The notes: generated by a model not told the origin, from the sequence alone. 64,000 bases of DNA from Temnothorax longispinosus (GCF_030848805.1 NC_092366.1:744001-808000), one strand, 5' to 3'; positions 22,579-37,420 are shown, counted from the first letter of the stretch. A program made the numbers and translations.

Positions 22579-25081
22579 AACGTCTTAAACGTAAATCTAA
22601 TTTTTACTCGTTACACGGCAGACTCATTCGTAGCAGCGGTTACATACAGCTCTCTCCTCAGGTTTCACGTAAGCCGCGGGCTCTCCGTTAGCAAGTACAT
22701 ATTCCGACGACGAGGGACTGCCGTAACCGGTGACTCAATCTCATTTACAAATGGACCAGTCACCCGCGGCAATTTCTGTAATATACTTAACCGTACTCTC
22801 TGGCGGCGCTCCGCCTCCTCCTCCTCCTCCTCTTCCTCCTTCCCCGCGTCACATCTTCCTCTTCTCCACCACCTCCTCCTCCTCTCTTTCCGTTCCTTCT
22901 CTACTTTCCCGTACTGGATAGGATTACATTGTCTGTGGACATTCTCTCGTCGGCTGCGAAACGACTACTCGCGCAATATGCATCGTCTCTTGTGATGAGG
23001 CTCGCGTTACGAATTACGCGAGGGGCGGGCGCCTCGCAATATATGCCGTCGTATAAACGTAATGCGAGATTTCGTGCCACGGAAACTGGCCGTTACGCCC
23101 ACCAATTTCGAGCGGCAGACGCTGGTGCGGCCGAAGCTGTGCAGAGTGGAGCTCCGCTCGCGTCGACGCCGCGACGTGTCGGCGACGTGACGGGGATTAA
23201 GGATCGATCGCGTGGACACGCGCGATTGGGAAAACACGCGCCGAGAGAAAAGTCTCGCATCCACGAAAGTGTGCGGGCCTTGTCGGCTTACAGCTAGACC
23301 GACGAACTGACACGCCGGATCTATTATTCGCGGATTTGACGCGCCGGTATTTCGTAGGCAGAAAAACGTTCGTCGCGTTTTCGCCTGCCGATTTGCCGCG
23401 GAAATAATACCTAAATGCAAATTCGCGTAAATCAAAACGTCGCGGGTGGAAAATCGACTGATGATATTGTTTTCCGTGGGACCGCTGATCGAAAGTGCAT
23501 CAATTATAAAGGTGATTATCGACTGTAATGGCACACTGCTAAATTTTGTTTTATTAATAATATATATCTATAATTCCATTAAATGTCGAAATTGAATTCA
23601 TGAACGGATCTCGGCCATGATTTCCATTAACTAGAAATATCGTTCTTTCCGAACGGTTTAAGAATTTACGACACAGCGCGCGAAATGATAAAGAGAATAT
23701 TAACTCCCGTTCCTCACACATGGAAATATTGCATATGCTGCTGGTCATTTAACACTTTGATAGTAGGGTAATTATTTGCGACGTGGAGTAGCAATTAACC
23801 TAATGCGAACGGCGCTTCCTCCTAATTCGAATGCAAATATTACCATATGAAAGTGCAGTTGCTGAACCAGCTTACGATCTTCGCGTAGAAATGATATTAA
23901 TACGAGCGGGGCTCCCATTTAATCCGCCGTAACGTTTCAAGAATATCGGAGCTTAATCGTAAATTAAGTGATTAACGATGCGACAGTTGGACGCTAATTA
24001 AATCTCGCGGTGCCAAATTAGATCGTAGGTACGCAGTAATATCGGAACGGAATCAAAGTACGCGTCAAAACGTTTGCAGCGCAATTCAGTTCGACAATAG
24101 TGCGTCGAATTGTATTAAAATAGGCTTTGAAACGAACGCGAATGAGAAGCAATTACGGCAAAGTGATTATACTGGCTCGTCGAACAGTAGCAAAAGGATT
24201 ATTTATTTGACGTGCGCTTTAATTCAATTTTTCAGATTCCATCGTCGGGATCAATTAAACAGTTTGGAATTATATTAAATTTCCGTGAAAAGTGAATCCA
24301 CTTCGTCGCGCGAAGTGGATCATACTCGCGGCCAACTATGCTTTTAACGTAAGCCTTTTTGAAGTGAGTTTAGGATTCGTTCTCGGCGGCTTTTTGCGTA
24401 AGCTTAAGCTTTTCTAACGAACTTATGCATGCAATTTACGAATATCGGAGCTTTTCCGCGTTCCTTTCCGCTGCTGGATGCTTCTCGCGGAGACGGTGAC
24501 ATTTCAATCCGCGAGCTATATAATTAACGCACGCGAGCGAAAACGCGAGAATGCGGTCACGCGATAAGCGAAACCAATTAGATTCAAACGCGGTGTCGAA
24601 CAAGCAAACTGAGTCGTTCGCCTACCTCAAGGGCAGAACTTATAATTTGCGTTGCCTAGGGAACTGCAGGTAACGTTACCGAGTGGTCGACGACAAATGC
24701 GATGCGACGTCTAGAACGCGGATCGTTCTCTCGGTTTTAATCCTGGTTGAACCTTCTGAACGATACTACATTCTACATTATACGGAGTAACGTTGAAAAT
24801 TACACGACCGCAATCGTCAACGAGAACTCGAGACACTTCGTGAAAGAATTAAAGAAATAAATATTTACAACGGTTTAGTTAAATGCAGTTAGAGCAAGAA
24901 CAAGCGCAAGAGAGATATAGGCATTTTTTGTATCTTTTCCACATCGCAATAAGTTTAATATTTTTTTTCGTTTATTTCACTGTTTTACAAAATAATTTTT
25001 TCGAGCACGAAAAGAAAATATTTATTTCCCGTAGTTTATTTCTGAATATGACCCCGTCTATTATAAATTACTCAATCGTGT
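20994..25081. other. Gene-poor DNA, no recognisable gene
   Basis: Contents are a (TC)n tract at 22529-22571, (CCT)n at 22814-22840, and a hairpin at about 24295-24321 (ATCCACTTCG / CGAAGTGGAT). The 23.7-24.7 kb part is rich in TAATTA-type homeodomain-like sites and has little simple repeat. That might mark regulatory DNA, but this is speculative. The long frame at 22390-22995 is a translation of the TC and CCT tracts. Confidence 0.5.
22529..22571. repeat. (TC)n microsatellite
   Basis: This is a long TC dinucleotide run. Confidence 0.96.
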
Positions 25082-25492
25082 CACAATTTTGAAACAGTTG
25101 CAGTTGAAGTTAAAAAAAACTATTTTACTGTATTTTGGCATATTATAATTATGATATATAACGTGTTGAAGTTTTATTGCAATAAAAATTAATTATATTG
25201 TTAGGACTTTTATTTCTTAAAAGGAATTTATTATATCAATTATATAGTTAAAAAGATATTTATGGTTAACATAAGATCTATGTAAGTCGCAATTTTGACG
25301 CAACAGACCTTACATTGATCATAAATATCTTTTTTTTTAACTTTTTAACTTTTTATAATTGACACAATAAATTCATTTAAAGGCTACAATTTTGATTGCA
25401 ATAAAACTTGTCCAATACACCATATATCGTAGTTACAATATGCCAAAGTAGCTATTTTTGCAACTTTAATCTTAAATTTCTCAACATTGTTG
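25082..25492. repeat. Large near-palindromic foldback repeat
   Basis: The left arm (about 25082-25275) matches the reverse complement of the right arm (about 25295-25492). Paired landmarks include TTTGGCATATT, AGTTTTATTGCAAT, AGTTAAAAAGATATTTATG and the central AAGATCTATG. Only about 20 bp separate the arms. Identity looks like roughly three quarters by eye, with small indels. No transposase is present. It is either a MITE or a locally duplicated inverted segment. Confidence 0.8.
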
Positions 25493-25625
25493 TGTAACAG
25501 AACAATATATATATCAAATTGAGCGCCAAAACATTATGAGAAACGATTACCTTCGTTCTTATACATTTTTTTTTACACAATGTTTTTTACAAATCAATAT
25601 TCAACAGCTTCATAAATTAAAATTA

Positions 25626-25662
<37 letters not shown>

Positions 25663-28600
25663 CAGATTGAAGTAATTTTACTATGCGATTAACGGTTCTT
25701 ATACGTTAAAACTTATACACTGTTATCATAGGATGTTATCTTCTTACCCTAAACTTAGCAAACTTGATACAAGATATAGTTCTGCCGCAAGCCTCAATTG
25801 CAATTTACAATGTGGACCTCCGTTCTAGTTCGGAAACGGATTTACCGGAATGAAGAAATAGTATAGAACTCCCAGCACTCCTATGCATATTTGAAGAATC
25901 TTCGTCTAACGCTCCACTGAAAGTATAATCAACCTTGAAATGGGGAACGTTCGCGAGTGGGGAACGTTGAACGCGCGGTGCGCGAGGGAAGCTGCGAAAA
26001 TTTAAAAAGCAGAATGGAGATGAAAAAGTCGAGCTGCAGCCGCTAGCTGCTGCGGGGAGTCTGTCAAGAAGGCTGACGGCGTTTATTAGGCGGAAAAAAG
26101 GCGAGCCAAGAGAATTAAACGATAGCGTGGGAAAACCTCGGAAGTCGGTCCGAGGTAGCGCGGCGGCGCGCGGCGGCGGTCTGTGCGAAACGACGGTGAC
26201 CATGAAAAGAAATTTCACTGAGCTTCCTCGCGAAAGCCCGCGGCGAAGATTTGAAGAGCATAAAAGGATTTCACGACGAACGACACAATCAGGAGCGCGC
26301 GTAAAATCGAGGCAATTTTCAAAAAAGCTCGCCGTGGAATCGGTGAGGCGGTACGCGAGGCAGAGGGACGACGGGGGGAGGGAGGGAAAGTACGCGGATG
26401 GAATTAACCTCGGCGAAAGCTTGTCAAAATAAACTCAGAGAAAATTCCTCCGTGGCTGACAATAAATTTGAACCTCGAGGTTATAACATCGCCCGGATGC
26501 TGAGTCAGAATACAGCGGCAACGTCTCTTCTATGACGAAGTTCAGAGAGGGCGATGATATTTCTATCTGATTCTCAATCTCGTTAATTATATTTGGGTGT
26601 TAATCACGAGATTATTTTCTTATAATGTACTACCGTTAATTAAAGGAAAATTTAATATCAGAAAAGCACTCTTGTATATCGTTATAATTGATAATTGCAT
26701 AATTCCAGAAAAAATAAAAAAGCTACACATACTAGATGTAGTGCGTTATAACATAATTTTATAATAGCTTAGTCAAAGCTGTGTAGTAATTGTAAGTCAG
26801 AGAGTATATAAAAGAGAATCCTCTTTATATGTATATATAAAATTGCACATGCTAAGGATATATTATTAAATAAAATTTCCTTCTCCATTTCTTCACGGGA
26901 TTCCATGCAGATAATGGCTCGATGATTGCCGATGTATAGTGTCGTTTTAGTAGCTATAGTCGCTACTCCTGAAGAGTTTGCACACGGCGGAAGAATTTTC
27001 CCCCGCAAGTTTCTTCGTTCTTCTCTCTCGCAGCAGGGTGTAATAATTTCGCGGACGCGCAAAGTTTCGCGGCGGAATATCTCAAGGTCCGGCCTCGAAA
27101 GGTCGTTCCTCAGGATAAATCAGCCGAGGAGCTCGCGCGCGCGTTACTCTCTTCCGCGGATGATAACTTTGGCGAATACTATTTCACGCTCAAATTCTCG
27201 GCGCCGCCGAATTACGGCGATAATGGAATTCGATCGACAAGAAGAATACGATGAGTTTGCCCGTTCACACGATATTATTGCGAGTAATGCGAATATAAAT
27301 GCCCGAACATATAAATAAGTCGATATAAAATCATTTAAGATATATTTTTAGGCAATTTAGCTTTTCTGCATATAAAAATATTTATTCTTTTATTCTCTAT
27401 TATAGCTTCCCTCGCTCGGGATATTAACTGAGATACCAAAAAAAGAGGAAACGCAAGGAATCCCATTACGTAAACGTTTGTTTTGCGATACGTGGAACCG
27501 AATGTAAAAAGATCTCTCTTCATCGTGGATCGATGCATGGACTATCAGATGTTTGCGTGAGCTCAAGAATTGCTCTCGATTGCTACTCACGCGCGAGTGG
27601 ACTGATCCTTCGGCAAATAGCATCAGAAACATTTCCTCCTGAAATATCTACGAAGACGAAGTATCTGCTTCCCTCCCCCCTCCCCCCTAACCACGTCCTT
27701 ATTCTCCTCTCTACAATTTGACTCACAGAATTCCCTCGGCGACTTTGAAAACATCCAATCGCGGTGGTAAAGGTTGGAAGTCCGGTGTCCTCCTGTGGTG
27801 AGCTTCACCCCCAAACGACTTCACAATGAACACCGACCCGAAAGGGGTAAAGCAGTGGTATAAACGACTCATTGAAAGTCCGATGGACCAACAAGGAGGG
27901 GCGAAAATGTCGAGAAAAAGGAAGAGAGAGAAAGAGAATGGCAAGCGAGATGGCAAGAGTGGAAAACGCGACTGGCAGAAAAGGCCGGGGTCCACCGGAG
28001 AGCTAATTCTTTCGACTCTCGCTCTAAATATTGGAATAAATTGAGGCTGGCCCCTTCGATTTCGCACCCGAGGTCCCATCTCCGACAAGCCTGCGGCCAC
28101 CCCACGGCCGCACCACTACTCCGACAACGGTGGAGCTGTGGCGGCGTCGTCGGGGGTGGCCCTTATCACGTGTACGCTTCACTGCGCTTCTTCGTGGCTG
28201 AAGGCACCACGAACCTTATACCCCGTCCCGTCGGCGTTACCAACCCTCTGATCCCCGACCTACCCCCCGGCGGCCACAAGCGACTATTTGCAGCCGGCGG
28301 ATGCGCCCGCTAACGGGTGATCCATCAATTTCCAGATAATCCTTTCGTCTGCCGATCGAAAATAAAGATGCGGCGACTCTCGAAGAATACTTTTGCATTT
28401 TGCTGCTTTACTTTGGCGCGACACTTCGATTTCTCGCGAGAACAAAATATTTATCGCTTCGCTCATGTGCACAACGTGCGAAAGATTTATATGTGACAGC
28501 GAGTTTACTTTATTCTACAGTCCGTCGGCGTTAAGTTATGCCTATCTGTCCGATTTTATAATCTCCGCGCGACTATCACACTCCCGGAATCTGTTTATCT

Positions 28601-29381
28601 TAATATTTAGCGCCGAGTGTGCAACGAGAGAATATCTCTCGTTAAAGCTCGCCGTGAAATATTTGTTTGAAAATCGGAGCTAAAATGTAATCGCATAAAT
28701 TTGATGTATAATCGTCTCTTATTTTAAGCAGCGCCAATCACGCTTGCGTGATGACGGAGCGAGGGGATATCATCGTCGAATAAAGGGAACGGCCAATTCC
28801 GAACGATCTTTTTTTCTTCTTCGAATACCGAGCCTGAGCATCTCCCGATGCATATTTCGCAGGTGATTCCTCCTCCATTTAATCTCGCAGAAAATTTCAC
28901 ATCTCCGCTGCGCGCGCGCATGCATTTACATCGATATCACCTCCGCGCGTTTGCTTCCATCGCTAGTTTAGGCATCTCCGCCAAACGGATGTTCGCGAGA
29001 TAGTTTTGGAACACCGGTTCTCCTAAAAGTCATTCATAGATAACTGCACTTGGAACATTAGCACGCGCGTACTCTCTCCGCGCGCTCTGTTGTCTCGCCC
29101 TTAAAGTCACGAAGTCCTCCTTCGACGACGAGCAACTGCGAGAGCCTCAGCTGCTACTACTGCCTTAACGGCTCGTCCAAAAACGATCCTACTAATTTAT
29201 TTATACCGAGTGTGTGCGGTACAGTAAATAATTACGCTGAGCCGAAAGTTCGGCACGGGAGCCCGCCCCCGTGTAGCTATCATGGTTGATCAGGGAAAAC
29301 TTTTCACTTTCGAAGAACTCTAATATAGAGAATCGCTTTATCGAGTTTATTTGTTACACTAGCTAAAGTGTCCCAATCACG
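25493..29381. other. Gene-poor DNA, no recognisable gene
   Basis: An (AT)n run lies at 25629-25660. GC-richer patches at 26.0-26.4, 27.0-27.2 and 27.8-28.3 kb give open frames on both strands, none with a recognisable domain. No RNA gene was seen. Confidence 0.5.
25629..25660. repeat. (AT)16 microsatellite
   Basis: This is a perfect AT run. Confidence 0.96.
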
Positions 29382-29641
29382 CACGGAAAGAACGGTTTTG
29401 CTGAAGTATCTAAAAATTTAGCTATAGATATATACAGATCTGAAAATAATTTTGTTGCACCATCAAAATAATTATGTAGAACTGTCAAGCTGATTGCTAA
29501 AATGTCAAAATTTTTTACAGCATTATTATTATCTTCAGCGACAGCTGCTATAATTATTTTGATGGTGCAACAAAATTATTTTCAGATCTGTATCCAGCTA
29601 AATTTTTGGGATATTTTCAGCAAAACCGTTCTTTCCATGTG
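29382..29641. mobile_element. Foldback MITE with CACGGAAAG-type ends
   Basis: The left arm (29382-29474) starts CACGGAAAGAACGGTTTTGC and contains CAGATCTGAAAATAATTTTG and TTGCACCATCAAAATAATTA. The right arm (29550-29641) is its reverse complement with few differences and ends CTTTCCATGTG. The ~75-bp spacer has no coding frame. The superfamily is unassigned. Its ends resemble those of the element at 55647-55824. Confidence 0.85.
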
Positions 29642-32600
29642 TCATTTCTCATTTTGATAACGGATTTTTTGATAAGTTTAAAGAGTCGAGCTTTCCTGGT
29701 AAAAGTTTCAAGGAATGCAACCTCGTCGCTACTTTTTAATATTTAACATCAAATTAAAATTCATGGCGGAATGAAGTTCGAGTGAATTTAAACGAATAAG
29801 ATTTTCCCACATTTATTTGCATCCTGTTATTAATATAACATTTCGCGGACGCATTACATCGATTGAACGAATTCCGGTCACAGTTGTAATACCGGTGTCT
29901 TCGAATTCTTTCCGGGGTAAATTGAAATAATCGCCGTGTTCTCGGCGTGCCAGGGTAGATTAAGCGTGCATTCTCGCGGGCGTTTGACAGTAGCAATATT
30001 AAAATTCCTCTCCATCGCGGTGACATTATCGCCGACACGATCGTTACTAATTCTACCGGCATTCCGAGGAAATCCAGATTTCCATTTCCATTCTGGTAAT
30101 CAAGAAACGCGCGCCAGCTCCTACATACTATCGGATTTTTATTCACACCCCACACTTTTTTAAACTGAATTCTCTCCATTAACGAAGGAAAAAATCACGA
30201 TTTGTATAAACGGTTGCTATCTTCCTTTTGCCGTACCTAAATTTTTCATACCGATGATCAGTAACTGAAATCTAGGTTCGTAATAAGTACGGAGATGGAA
30301 CTTGACAAATACCAATAAAGATGTTAACCTCGTAAATATAAGCGACTTTTTAAGTGCGCCGTCGGTGTAAGAAGATTTAGAAAAGAGAGCAGTATATGTA
30401 TATTCCTCGGATCTTGCCAATATTCATAACTTACACACTAACTTAACTCAATTTTATGCCTCGCCCTTACACTTTGTTCTGCTTCGACGTTATGGATACT
30501 ATCGCTTCCGACTTGAGCAAACATCCTGTTAGGTAATAAAGAACTTACACCAAAGTCAAGAGCCTCGGCATATCTGTTCTGTACGGTACATATCGCTTAT
30601 TATTTATTGCTTGCACTATTGTTTACCAAATTTAACAATTCCTGCAATATAATATAAACTTATATGTGATTAATGCAATCAGCGATAAAAGAAATTATCC
30701 CGTACCTAATTTTTTAGAAAATATTAATCGCAAATAATATTAATAAAAATGATAACAACATGGACATTTTCATTAACATTTTATTAATATTTTAAAGATA
30801 AAATTCTTATCTCTCTATTCGTATGTTTTAAAACTGTAGACGCTCTTGTATCTGTAATATTTAGTTTAAAAAATTCGTTATTACTTCCCCATGGCCATAT
30901 TGACTGCGGATAGGATATCTGCAATGAAGCTAATCTGGACTACGACAATCCCGCTATATCGACTCGCTTGATATTTCCAATTGGAAAGTGAGTTAAATTT
31001 TAATTTGATAGATAGGTATTCGCGCTTTGGTACTAAATTCAACTTCGAGTTTAGCTTTAAACTTTAAAGTGTAAATCCTGTCAAGAGGGATTCACCCGAT
31101 AGCGGCTTGAACATACAGTATGCTGCACAAAATAATAATTTATATTTTATTCCGTATATACCTACATATATATATGTACGTGTATATGCATTTATATGTG
31201 TAAATATAAATAATTTATTTCACGACAAAAAATAAATGTGCGAAATTAGCAAATACACATGTAATATCCATTATCATAAATATTCCCGAAAAGATAAATA
31301 TTTTACAAATGTGAAAACCAATTATTGATTTTCATAATTATTAAAAACAATGAATCATAATTCATAAATATTCATTAATTCTTGATATATAATTTATTGA
31401 AATAAAAAAATTAGAGTACATGTTATTACCGTATGATACCATATCATTGATTTACTAAACTTTTATGTTTTAAAATATATCACACTTTGTGCTAAGAGAG
31501 GCAGGAGTTTATTGTCGTAGAGTTAGAATTTCTTTTTATAAAAGAAATTATACAGATTTTCAAGTGGAATCGCGATAATAACTGCTCTTCCAAATGCGAG
31601 GATATTGATTCTGAAACATTAGCTCCTAATACGCATACGTTGTTACCGTCGGCTACGTTTCCAGCGAAATGATTCGGATTTCCATTGAACTCCAAAGAAC
31701 CAGTACTTTATCTAACGGGTGTCGATAAATAATCGCCGACGGAGAATGCGCCTGCCCTGCGGGTGTAATAATTTTCATACCCATTCAAAGGCCGGGCGGC
31801 TTCCACGAGACAGAGGAATATCGGAAGAAATCGAGCTGAAAGATACGAGCGGATACGTAATATCCTCAGCTCCCCCCCAATCCTATCCTTCCTGCTGCGC
31901 GCTTTTACCCTTTCCCGATAACTTCTCTTTTTCTCAAAGCACCCCGAGACACCCCGTAGACGTTCTAGGAGAAGAATGCGCGCACAGAGAAGCCGCAGCA
32001 AAGGCGGTAGTGCACAAAGAATATTTCGGACGATTATCAAATGGCAAAAATAAAGATCCGTTTCCTCATTACACACATCACTGCTCGGTCAATATAATCG
32101 AAATTCTTTAAAGAAATAAAAATTCAAGTTTTACATCCTTGAAATCTTTGTATCTAATTTCCTCTAACGGAACAAAAATTGTTATTCTATTTTACATTTT
32201 ATATTATATAATTTATTTAACCAATTACTCTGAAATACGTTAATATTTCAAACCAATCGCTAATTAATAGTATCGCGTAAAGTTACTCTCATTAATTTTC
32301 AATTAATTCATTTCTCATAACATTATAATTTCATTAAAGTGTTCTTTTGGTGTAAATTATTATTCAGAACTATCAAATCCACACATTATAAATTAAAGCG
32401 AACGGAAAAATTGCGCAAAATAGCGGTCAAATAAAGAGACACGCCGCCGTCTAGCGTCCGATCAGATGAAAGCCAAGGGGAATTGGGGATAAGATCGAGT
32501 ATCGAATGTTACTCGAGGGCAATTCGGAAAGGAGCTGACGAGGATGGAGACGAGGCTTCTAACATGAGTGGGACGATTACGATCTTCCTTCGCGCGGATG

Positions 32601-34939
32601 AGCACTTTTACTCTTTTCTACCGACACTAGCCTCGAGAAACTTCCTATATTTAGACGCTCCTTAACAGGGACACATCAACGCGTGAGTTTCAAACTCGAT
32701 TAAACTCTCTAAAAGAAAAAAAGACGAAATATACGCACCGCGAGTGAAATTTCGCTCGCTCAACTTTAAAAAACGCGGAAGTTCGACCGCACACTGAAAA
32801 TGAGGATGATAGATTCCGCGGCGGGACGACGGCAGACGCGAAAGGAAGGGTCTTTCCGCGAGGTGCACGACATCGATCTACCCTGTCCTGAACACTGCAC
32901 GTACAGGATCGTCGCCGGCATCGATCGTCTCGCTTTTCATCCTTCTCCCCCGCCCCTCCCACCCCTGCTTGACAGAGACGACACGCGCGTGTCAGAGATT
33001 ATGAAATTTCGCCGCTGCAGATCGAACGCACGACAACGATCGGGCGATCTATCGTCCTCTCCTCATCTCCAACGACACGTTTTCCGTCCTTTCCTTCCGC
33101 ATCGCCGGCCGCCCTTCTCGTTTTTCCAATTTATATTTCTCTTTTTCCCATTTTTGCTTCCTTTCATTTCTCGCTGCAAGGTACACGTGTCGTACGCCGT
33201 CAAATGTATGGCGTCAGCTGAATATACGCCGGTCCGATGTCATTTTTGAAAGATACTAACGCGAGCCTCGATCGCGTTGCCGGTAGCAACAATGCTCGAC
33301 AATATCAGATAAACAGAGATTAATTTACAGCGTCGACAAGCGTTAATAGCGCTCTCAATTTTCCTGCATTGAGTGCTTAATACCGAGAAATAAATTGACT
33401 AAAAGTGTATAGGTTCATTAGTAGGCACCGGATATCATAATTTCCAGAAGTAATAATAAGTTTTCACGAAAATAGAGCCGTGTATAAAAAATATAATAAC
33501 ACAATACATCTCCAACTTTAATCTTAATTTCGAACAAGAGCGTCTCTTCCTACACACTACCGCTCTTTGACACTTTTTCCAATCTGCCTTCCGGGCTTTG
33601 AGTTTATAAAACTTGTCCGTTCGGCGCGTTTCGGTCGGTCATAAGTTACCTTATAATATACTGGACAAGTTACACGCGGTTTCATCGGGATTCGTTCCAT
33701 CCTCCCTCTACCTCTGTTTCTCTCTCTCTTTTTCCCTCTTTCTCTTTTCCTATGTCTCTCTTGTAGTCATCTCCTCCTACAACTTGTCTCCGAGATTCTA
33801 AGATTCCATAAAACTTCCTTGTGCTCGCTGCATGCTTTTTTTCTTGTCATCGTATGTCTTCGTTCCTTCTGTTCTTACGACTCTCCACGGCCTTCGAGTT
33901 CGATGAAACTTTCCCCGTCGTTCCGCACGCTTCCCTTTCTCTCTCTTCCTTTCTCTCACTCCCCCTTTTTCTCTCTCTCTCTCTCGATGCCGCTCTCTTT
34001 CTTCCGATTCCTCTTCATCCATATTGTCGGTGTAACCCGAGCTATTCAACGGAACTTAGTATCCCCGCGTCGACTTTTTCCGAGCGTTGCAGCTCGCAAT
34101 TGTCGATCCCGCGACTCTCTTGAATCCCGCAAAAACGCTTCCGTGCTTCCTTCCATTCTACAACATCACCTCTCCCGAAGCGGATATAATTCCGCGGAAC
34201 ATCTCTCCCTTCTGGTTTTCACTGTTCGCCCTTTTTCCGCATCGCGCCTTCCGTCTCCTTACATCAAAAACAATTCGGCCTCAAACCTTTTTCTCCTCAC
34301 ACCTCGCTCGCATCAAATTCCATACAATGTCCCCAAAGACGCATGATGGCACTTGAGGTACGGAGGTAATAATTTTTAGCGGCCCCAGCAGAAGCATAAA
34401 CAAGGAAGTGTTAAAGGCAACCTATGTATCATCTCTTACTTTATTTAATATATAAAGAAGAAATGAATACAAAAGAGAGAATATGAACGTACGACTCTTT
34501 CGTTACGTTCTCAACAGGCTTTAAGATAAAAGTAACTTAAAAAAAAATCTATAAATATTTATAAACAAATTGAAATAAATTCGTTTCTGGATCACTCAGT
34601 GCCTGACACGCTCAAGCTTCTTCAGTTTTGGTGCAGATTCAGCCATAGTCATATTCCTCGCCATATATTTCTCTCGCTCTCTCGCGACCAGGCGTTATAT
34701 CGGCGTCTCGTCTCATCTTGCCATTCGTCAAATTCCACGGAGCGTCCCTTCGTTGCAACCCCTCGTCCCTCTCGCTCTGCCCGTCGTCGCATCGATTTCG
34801 CGAGATACCGTATAGTCATCAAATCCGATGAAAACACGTCCGCGTTCTTCGTCATCGGCACCGCTCCTCCTTTTCGTCGTCATAACTCGCCAGCCGTCAA
34901 ATTCCGCGAAAACGTCTTCGTTTCCCTCCCACATACTGT

Positions 34940-34957
34940 CGCGCGCGCGCGCGCGCG
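34940..34957. repeat. (CG)9 tract
   Basis: This is an alternating CG run, a potential Z-DNA-forming sequence. Confidence 0.93.
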
Positions 34958-36878
34958 TGCCCATCAGCCACCATAAAACCGCCCGTCGTACCTTTTGCTA
35001 GCGTCCTTCCACGATCCCCGCGGATCTTCCACGGGAGGTTCCATAAAACGTTGGCGGTGAATCGCCGGAATCGTGAATCATGTCCCTGAGGAAAAGGGAC
35101 GACCTCGACGAAGCGGAGAAGCGGTGTAGAAGGCGAAAAGCGGACGCAGAGGGAGGGGGACAACGAGGACAGCGGGGGTGGCCGGAGAATAGGGATGGTC
35201 GTCCACGACGGAAAATATTAGCGATAAATTATTGCGCTACATCGAGGCGCAGTAAGTTATTGCTAGTCCTGCACCGGCAATAACCGTAGTAGCGAGGCCC
35301 GCTCGGATGATATAGCCGTAATATTCTCGGCACGACGCGCGCGCACGTTTACCCACAGCAATGATGTTATACGGCGCGTAACACGAGAGTCGGTGGCGCG
35401 TCTGCATGCGGGTGTGTTTCGTGTGTATGTGTGTGTGCTCGCGCGCAAGATCCATCGATGAGAATTTTTGTAATTAAATCTCACCGAAATGCACGGCGGT
35501 TACGTATTTATTTATCGCGCGAGGCGTTAATTGTCAATAACCAGCATCGACGAAATTATGAATATCTCGCGCGCGATACTTGCCCCGTCGACTCAAGTAC
35601 GTGACGGCAATCATTTCTTAATTTAAAATTTTAGCAGACTCCATTTTGCAGCGGCGGATTTTATCCACCGAACGCGATACAAAGGTGGGTCGCGAGAGAA
35701 ATTACGTATTTATTAAATTAATAATCATAATGAATAAGCAAATGAAACGGCGAGTAACGAGCAAACCCTCTATCACTATGCGTCATTCTCTGTGCTGGGA
35801 ATTAAATATGGAGCGCGTAATAAAGCGCGTAATAAATTAGTGTAATAAAATATTCTTATATTTCCAATTTTACCTTGCTTTTATTATTTTATCTTACAAC
35901 GATACATTTTTAAAACTGACTTTAAACATCGGATTTCAGAATTATTTATACAATTTTGTGTGTCATGTAACATAAAAAATATTTGAAGAGAGAATCAGAA
36001 TGCAATGTAAATATAAAATAAATATGAACACATTGTCAGAAGCCTATATATTACTGGAAGCTTAATAGTAGGCTTTTTGTTGCCTTATACCACCTATCAA
36101 TTATAGACATATTAATCGGCAACAAACATTTTATTATCCATTTTATTCTGTTATTTACTTATCAGAATATATGTACTCATTTTCCGATGTTATTTAAGAA
36201 ACATTCACAATACGCTGCCGATCCACTGACCGTATGTATATCCATTTCATACGCGAGCTATGAAATATTAAAATAAACATATATGTATATCAGAATACAC
36301 GACATATAAAATTATAAAGGAAATCCTATTTTAAGTTCTGACACGAATTACAGATTGTCTAAAATAGATTACAGATATATAATATATAAGTTATTTTCTC
36401 TCACATAAATCTCGTCGAATCTCGTTTATTTTTATCAACTTTTAGGATATTAGAACTTCATTTTACGTATAAATATTAATATCTCCGAATATTGCGTTTA
36501 AAATACTTTAACCCATTTGTTGAATCTTTGTATCAAATAACAGTCAAAGGTATTTTTTACTACTATTAGATGGAAAATAGGTTCTTCGAAACCTTAGGTC
36601 TCGGTCCAGGAAAAAAAATCAATCATTTTATTGAGAAAAATTAATCGTTTTGAAAGAATTAATAAAATTAATATAAAGAGATAAGAAATAAATATTGATC
36701 TTATTGTAAAAATAATACACGAGGTGTGCTTAATAAATAGAAAAAGTAAAAAGAAAAATAAATGTTCAGCGACGCATATTGCAAAGAAAAGAGTTCACTA
36801 AATGCTTGTGATAAGGTCATAAACATTTCCCTGCAGGCGCTCAATAACTGATGCAATAATTGTCGTAGCAATAATGCC

Positions 36879-36893
<15 letters not shown>

Positions 36894-36916
<23 letters not shown>
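36894..36916. repeat. (TC)n microsatellite
   Basis: This is a TC dinucleotide run followed by an alternating GTGCGCGCGCGCG stretch. Confidence 0.95.
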
Positions 36917-36920
<4 letters not shown>

Positions 36921-37419
36921 GCGCGCGCGTATGTGTATGTGTATAACGTTCCGTATGCATAACGTTCTTTTGCAATAAATCAATATTTATCCGCCGCTGT
37001 CTGTTGCCGAGCGAATGGCCTGGCGTTGACTTGTCGACGCTCCTTCACATTGTTTCTGTTTAACAGAAGTCGCGATAAACAGGGCCGCTTCTGCTTATTT
37101 CTATTGTTGCAACCGTCCGTAATTCACAATCGTATGCATTAATTGTAAGTACTATCACATAGTCAAATATTATCTGTTTTCATTAAATGTCCTGCGAACC
37201 GATACATCATTGCAATATTGATAACTATACTATATTTATTTTTATTTTTTTAACATTCTCCCAATTTGTACCATTTTTCAATGAACCAGCGAGTCCACTG
37301 TTTTATGAAAATAAAAACTTATTTTACTTTTTAATATTCAAAATGCTGCCTTAATGACTCTATAGCGGAACAAAAACACAGTTCGTTTTTTTTTTCGTTT
37401 TGATGAGAGTATTTTGATG

Positions 37420-37420
<1 letters not shown>

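Noticed and set aside
22390..22995. 201-codon open frame on the + strand
   Set aside because: The open stretch is created by (TC)n and (CCT)n microsatellites, giving poly-Ser/Leu and poly-Ser. There is no recognisable domain.
28041..28313. GC-rich open frame at 28 kb as a possible proline-rich coding exon
   Set aside because: All three + frames are partly open over the GC-rich stretch, no domain was recognised, and no splice signals frame it.
33819..34346. 175-codon open frame on the + strand
   Set aside because: It is a Ser/Phe/Leu-rich translation of a TC-rich tract, with other frames open in parallel.
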